Assembly: GCA_036872755.1 (NCBI GenBank)
Contig: JAVHNS010000006.1
Span: 1,674,001-1,738,000, forward strand
Length of the DNA stretch: 64,000 bases
Direction: 5' to 3'
DNA from: Orbilia blumenaviensis
Taxonomy: Eukaryota; Ascomycota; Orbiliomycetes; Orbiliales; Orbiliaceae
A program made the translations under genes and the position numbers. The number at the start of each line of letters is the position of its first letter. The stretch's first letter is position 1. Below the pieces are notes generated by a model. That model was not told the origin of the DNA. It saw only the letters and a list, made by a program, of their open reading frames with translations, and did not search any database. This document shows positions 60,446 to 64,000 of this stretch, piece after piece.

Positions 60446-62005
60446 CTAGGCCTTCTGCTGGCTTCTCAAAACTTCCCTCGCAATCTCTCTATCATCAAAC
60501 GGGAATTTCTTTTCCCTTATCCATTGATAGGTCTCATGCCCTTTCCCCGCAAAAACAACTGTATCGCCCTCTTGCGCAATTCCGAGCGCATATTCAATTG
60601 CCTTCCTTCTGTCGATTTCCATTGTTGTGTTCGATTCCTTACCTTTAATCTTAACCCCGGCGAAGATATCTTCCATAATTCTTTGAGGATCCTCGAATCT
60701 TGGGTTATCGCTTGTGATTATGATCAAGTCCGCGAGCTCTGCTACTACGGCGCCCATATTCACGGGTTTTGATCTATCTGCATTCTGACGGCCACCGCAT
60801 CCGAAGAGGCATATTATTCTGCCTGTAGCCAGCTCTCCCAAAGCAGTAAGAATTTCTCGGAGCGCATCAGGACTATGGGCGAAGTCAACAATTACAGTGA
60901 ATGGTTGTCCTTCGCTGATTACCTCCATCCGTCCGGCTGGTGCTTTGGCGGAATTTAGCCCTTCTTGGAGCTGTACAGGGGGTATTTTGAGGTGGTTGGC
61001 GACTGAGATGGCAGCAAGGCAATTGTAGACATTGAAGCGGCCGACTAGGGGAACTTTGAAAAGTATAGTTTCGCCCTCGCCATATTTCCCAACAGAGAAC
61101 TCTATACCGCAGGTGGCAAGCTTGATATTTTCGGCTTTGATAACTGAGTTCTCCACAATACTGTACGTCTTGTGTTTATACGATGCTTTGTTTAAAACAT
61201 CATCGATCAATTTTCTTCCATAATTGTCGTCGATATTGATTATTGCAGTAAATGGCTTGAATGTCGTCGAATATTTTGCGATTTCCGTAAAGAGCAGCAC
61301 CTTTGCTGCCCAATACTCTTCCATAGTTTTATGAAAGTCCAGGTGATCCTGGGTGAAGTTTGTGAAAATAGCAATGTCGAAAGCGCACCCCACAACCCTT
61401 TGAAGTGCTAGACCGTGGCTGGAAGCTTCCATAACCACTGCTTCTACTCCAGCCTTCAAAAATTCAGATAAAATCCTTTGAACGGCCAGGCTTCCAGGAG
61501 TAGTATGGCCAGTGTCAAATGATGTATTTTCAGTTGTTGCTCCAAGTGTGCCAATAACACCCACAGACTTGAAACCGCTATGACGAAGTATCTGAGCAGT
61601 AAGATTGGCGGTTGTAGTTTTGCCATTTGTGCCAGTTAGTCCCACCAGTACCATCTTTCTCGAGGGGTGGTCGTAGAATTCGGCAGCCATTAGTGCCAAA
61701 GCCCGTCGTGCGTTAGGGACGAGTATCTTCACGATATGGTCGGGTAGACTCAAAAGGATTTCTTCATCTTCAGCTGCGATTGCGATTGCACCTTGCTTTA
61801 TGGAATCTGATATATATATTGTGGTGAGTTCCTTGCCAGAATGAATTCTTTGGTACAGATATGCGTCTGGTAGGACGCAAATGAACAGAGAGCCAGGGAG
61901 GACTTTTCGAGAGTCGCAAAATAGCTCTGTAATATGAGTATCCTTGCTACCACAGATGATTTGTGCTTCTGGGAGCGAAGAGAGAAGACATTCGAGAGTA
62001 GGCAT
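60446..62005 (-). CDS. MurE-type UDP-MurNAc-tripeptide ligase homologue, intronless (bacterial-like)
   Basis: A single exon of 519 residues with the three-domain Mur ligase layout; bacterial MurE (about 495) adds the third stem-peptide residue to UDP-MurNAc-Ala-Glu. Visible motifs: DSRKVLPGSLFICV (31-44, N-terminal UDP-sugar domain), P-loop GTNGKT (125-130), HTTPG (167-171), EASSHGLAL (193-201), FTNFTQDHLDFHKTMEEY then Lys235 in the position of the carbamylated Lys, and AGRMEV (357-362). VDFAHSPDAL (373-382), DNPR (433-436, the meso-diaminopimelate recognition signature) and GKGHE (487-491) complete the set. Residues 45-70 depart from the bacterial consensus: the usual DGHDF region reads YLYQRIHSGKELTTIYISDS. 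Fungi make no peptidoglycan, so the substrate is unknown. The start ATG is clear. It is not folylpolyglutamate synthase, the usual fungal Mur-fold enzyme. Confidence 0.9.
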   Translation of the reverse strand: MPTLECLLSSLPEAQIICGSKDTHITELFCDSRKVLPGSLFICVLPDAYLYQRIHSGKELTTIYISDSIKQGAIAIAAEDEEILLSLPDHIVKILVPNARRALALMAAEFYDHPSRKMVLVGLTGTNGKTTTANLTAQILRHSGFKSVGVIGTLGATTENTSFDTGHTTPGSLAVQRILSEFLKAGVEAVVMEASSHGLALQRVVGCAFDIAIFTNFTQDHLDFHKTMEEYWAAKVLLFTEIAKYSTTFKPFTAIINIDDNYGRKLIDDVLNKASYKHKTYSIVENSVIKAENIKLATCGIEFSVGKYGEGETILFKVPLVGRFNVYNCLAAISVANHLKIPPVQLQEGLNSAKAPAGRMEVISEGQPFTVIVDFAHSPDALREILTALGELATGRIICLFGCGGRQNADRSKPVNMGAVVAELADLIIITSDNPRFEDPQRIMEDIFAGVKIKGKESNTTMEIDRRKAIEYALGIAQEGDTVVFAGKGHETYQWIREKKFPFDDREIAREVLRSQQKA

Positions 62006-62604
62006 TGGAAGAACAGGTTTTGGTGGATGTGGGTGGTGTTCAGTTTAAGTTGATTATCGTAGTTCCAATATTCGCGCTGGCCGATACGACGGGACGAGTT
62101 TGGCTCGGGTTATAGGCAATTGCTTAAGAGCTAAGCTATTGTGTAAAGCTTAATTTAATCAGTATATTCAGGCAGGTAACATGAGAGCCGGAAGGGTGAG
62201 CCGCAGAGCATAAACGAATTTATGAACCCTTGTGTGACATCGCAGCCTCAAGTTAACTTCAGGAATGCTGGACACCCCCTGGCCAGCTGGCTGGTTTCGA
62301 CTGGCCGGGTTAAGAGTGCCGAGACTGACAATTCGGGTTAGAGGGAGAGAAAATACAACACCTCAATCACACTAAACTCAGATTGATATATCATATGAGC
62401 CCTTGTTAGTCTACTAGAATATGAATAGGGTATGCAGGTATTATGGAACACTGTACACGCCACTGTACAACTCCCGTATAGGTATTTTTGTTTGGCCGGA
62501 GACCGCATCGAATTGACGTACTGTACACATGCACATACATAAATCTACATGAATATTATGATGTTTTAGTCTTGAGCTTTATATTATATGCCATGTATAA
62601 CGTT
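62006..62604. other. Intergenic region upstream of the MurE-like gene
   Basis: 0.6 kb and likely the promoter of the ligase gene. It has three copies of ACTGTACA (62,451; 62,462; 62,519). No gene is seen. Confidence 0.5.
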
Positions 62605-63183
62605 CCAAAATGAAAAAAAAGGATTCCTATGTGCGCTGCCTTAATTACACATACAAATGTGCAAAATAGACAAAATATGCATACATACATCATAAATCTC
62701 ACTAGCCACAATGGCCATGGTGCTCAGCAGCAGCCCCGGCGTTCAGCAATAGCTACGCTGCTCAGCAATAGCTATGGCGCTCAGCATTAGCTACAGTGTT
62801 CAATACTAGCCACAGTGTTTAGTATTAGTTATGGTGTTCACATTATGATATTAATTAACTGTTTTTGACAATTAAATTATTTATTACGTCCGAGATTATT
62901 ATTATGTCTGAAATTGAATTCAAAAATCATTTATTTCTTTATGACAATAGGGATTTGAAAAATAAAAATAACAAGCTTATTACTAAGAGCTATGGCTAGT
63001 GCTCAGAGCCATAATTATTGCTGAGCACCGTGGCTGTTGTTGAGCACCATGGCTGCTGCTGAGCGCCGGGGCCATTGTGGCTAGTGAGATTTATGATGCA
63101 TGTATGCACATTTTGTCTATTTTGCATATTTGTACGTGTAATTTGAACCGTTGCACATAGAAATCCTTTTTTTTTCATTTTGG
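62605..63183. mobile_element. Fold-back / MITE-like non-autonomous element with long inverted arms
   Basis: The left arm begins CCAAAATGAAAAAAAAGG at 62605. Read on the minus strand, the right arm begins CCAAAATGAAAAAAAAAGG from 63183. Both continue with nearly the same sequence through AATAGACAAAAT and CATAAATCTCACTAGCCAC and into 19-bp repeats, giving arms of roughly 180-200 bp at about 85-90 per cent identity by eye. The central spacer (62,836-62,997) is AT-rich and non-coding. No transposase is present, so it would need one in trans. Target-site duplications are not clear. Confidence 0.75.
62722..62835. repeat. Six tandem 19-bp repeats in the left arm of the element
   Basis: The units start at 62722, 62741, 62760, 62779, 62798 and 62817. 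The first is GCTCAGCAGCAGCCCCGGC and the third GCTCAGCAATAGCTATGGC. Later units drift to T (GTTTAGTATTAGTTATGGT). The right arm carries matching units on the opposite strand (about 62,998-63,073). Confidence 0.85.
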
Positions 63184-64000
63184 CCCGCCATACCATGGTC
63201 AGTGTCAGTTCGGCCCGCCGTATACACGTAATTATAATTTGAAACTCTAATCAGTCTTCAAATATACCATATATGCATACAGGTTGCTAGGAGACGTTGG
63301 AGGTAACTTGAGTATGCGTGCGTACGTACGTACACCCAGCACCTACCAAGGAATTAGTTTGCATATAAGGCATATACATATTGTAGAAGGCCGGAAGTTA
63401 AACACGTACTTATTTACCTACTTAGGTAAGCACCTAGTTGTTTCATGCGTAGGTTTGTGGGTATACTTAATATAATCAATTCTTAGCTAGAAAGGTTCGA
63501 ACTACATTAAATCATAGTCGCCTTATGGGCTAGATGTACCCAATTTTAGTCCTGATAAAATAAACTTCAGTACTCAGTTAAATACACCTTGCCAACGGAA
63601 CATCGTATACTACGAGACCACTACTATACGTACTATCTAAGCAAGTAAAAGTAGGTACTGAAGTATTAGTATCTATTAATCTGTTAGGGCTAACTAGGAC
63701 AAAAAATACCACACCCGACAACACGAACTCTTTCCTCCGGATATTCCTGAGTCTAGGTTACTATACTGCCTCGGTCTATGCCCCGAGACAGCCGGCCACT
63801 GCCCTACCTTACTAGATAAAACCTCCTTACCTATATTTCGTAGGCTCGCCTATTTAACTAGATAAATTTGTAGTAACAAGTTTCACAAAAGACCGCTTTG
63901 CAGCGTGATGCATTCGCCTAATTCTAAAAAAAGGCACGTTTTTCTTTAGGTTATATGACAATCACCCAGTGCCAGACATAGGTTCAACACTCATCTGTCA
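63184..64000. other. Terminal non-coding stretch
   Basis: 0.8 kb of AT-rich DNA dense in TAG/CTA words (for example CTACTTAGGTAAGCACCTAG near 63,418 and TACCTTACTAGATAA near 63,805). It also carries a CGTGCGTACGTACGTACAC simple repeat (63,318). No gene is seen before the window ends. Confidence 0.5.

Noticed and set aside
60446..62005. Folylpolyglutamate synthase as an explanation for the Mur-fold gene
   Set aside because: It has the MurE N-terminal domain start (DSRKVLPGSLF), HTTPG, DNPR and GKGHE, which folylpolyglutamate synthases lack, and the domain order is MurE-like.
62722..63073. Regularly spaced short repeats suggesting a CRISPR array
   Set aside because: The 19-bp units are head-to-tail with no spacers, are inverted in the other arm, and lie in eukaryotic nuclear DNA.

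Overview
The window is nuclear DNA from a filamentous ascomycete (Pezizomycotina). Most genes carry several short introns (about 45-110 nt) with GT/AG ends and CTAAC/CTAAT-like branch sites. Gene content is classically fungal: Tra1, WDR26/Gid7, V-ATPase subunit A, PP2A B56, TFIIIC, Tlg1-type syntaxin, APC6, eIF4A3, SF3a60, HET-domain and F-box proteins. The class is not decidable from sequence alone; an early-diverging lineage such as Pezizomycetes or Orbiliomycetes is only a guess.

Layout. 1-46.7 kb is mostly conserved housekeeping sequence: the N-terminal two thirds of Tra1 (-), an RA-PH domain protein (-), a gene-poor stretch of about 6.7 kb, WDR26/Gid7 (+), V-ATPase catalytic subunit A (+), PP2A B56 regulatory subunit (+), an isolated tRNA-Ala(CGC), TFIIIC tau95/Sfc1 (+), a Gfo/Idh/MocA dehydrogenase (+), a syntaxin-6/Tlg1 SNARE (-), APC6/Cut9 (+), dephospho-CoA kinase (-), a MAT2B-like reductase (+), eIF4A3 (-) and SF3a60 (+). 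The last two are divergent from a promoter of about 294 bp. From 46.8 kb the content turns accessory: two intronless F-box genes (-), an intronless HET-domain gene (+), a membrane/GRAM protein (+), a group-3 O-methyltransferase (-), and an intronless, full-length MurE-type peptidoglycan ligase homologue (-). The end of the window (62.6-63.2 kb) holds a fold-back/MITE-like element with 19-bp tandem repeats in its arms, in otherwise gene-free DNA.

The main item for follow-up is the MurE-like gene at 60446-62005. Fungi make no peptidoglycan, yet this 519-residue protein keeps the P-loop, the carbamylated-lysine context, the DNPR diaminopimelate-recognition motif and the GKGHE motif. It lies about 0.84 kb from a small-molecule O-methyltransferase on the same strand. 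A bacterial-derived amino-acid ligase reused in a small fungal pathway is the most interesting reading, but it is an inference.

Exon boundaries below were worked out by hand from splice signals, reading phase and remembered family conservation. For all spliced genes that lie wholly in the window the exon lengths sum to a multiple of three, except where the true start is not visible (WDR26 upstream extension, APC6 N-terminus).
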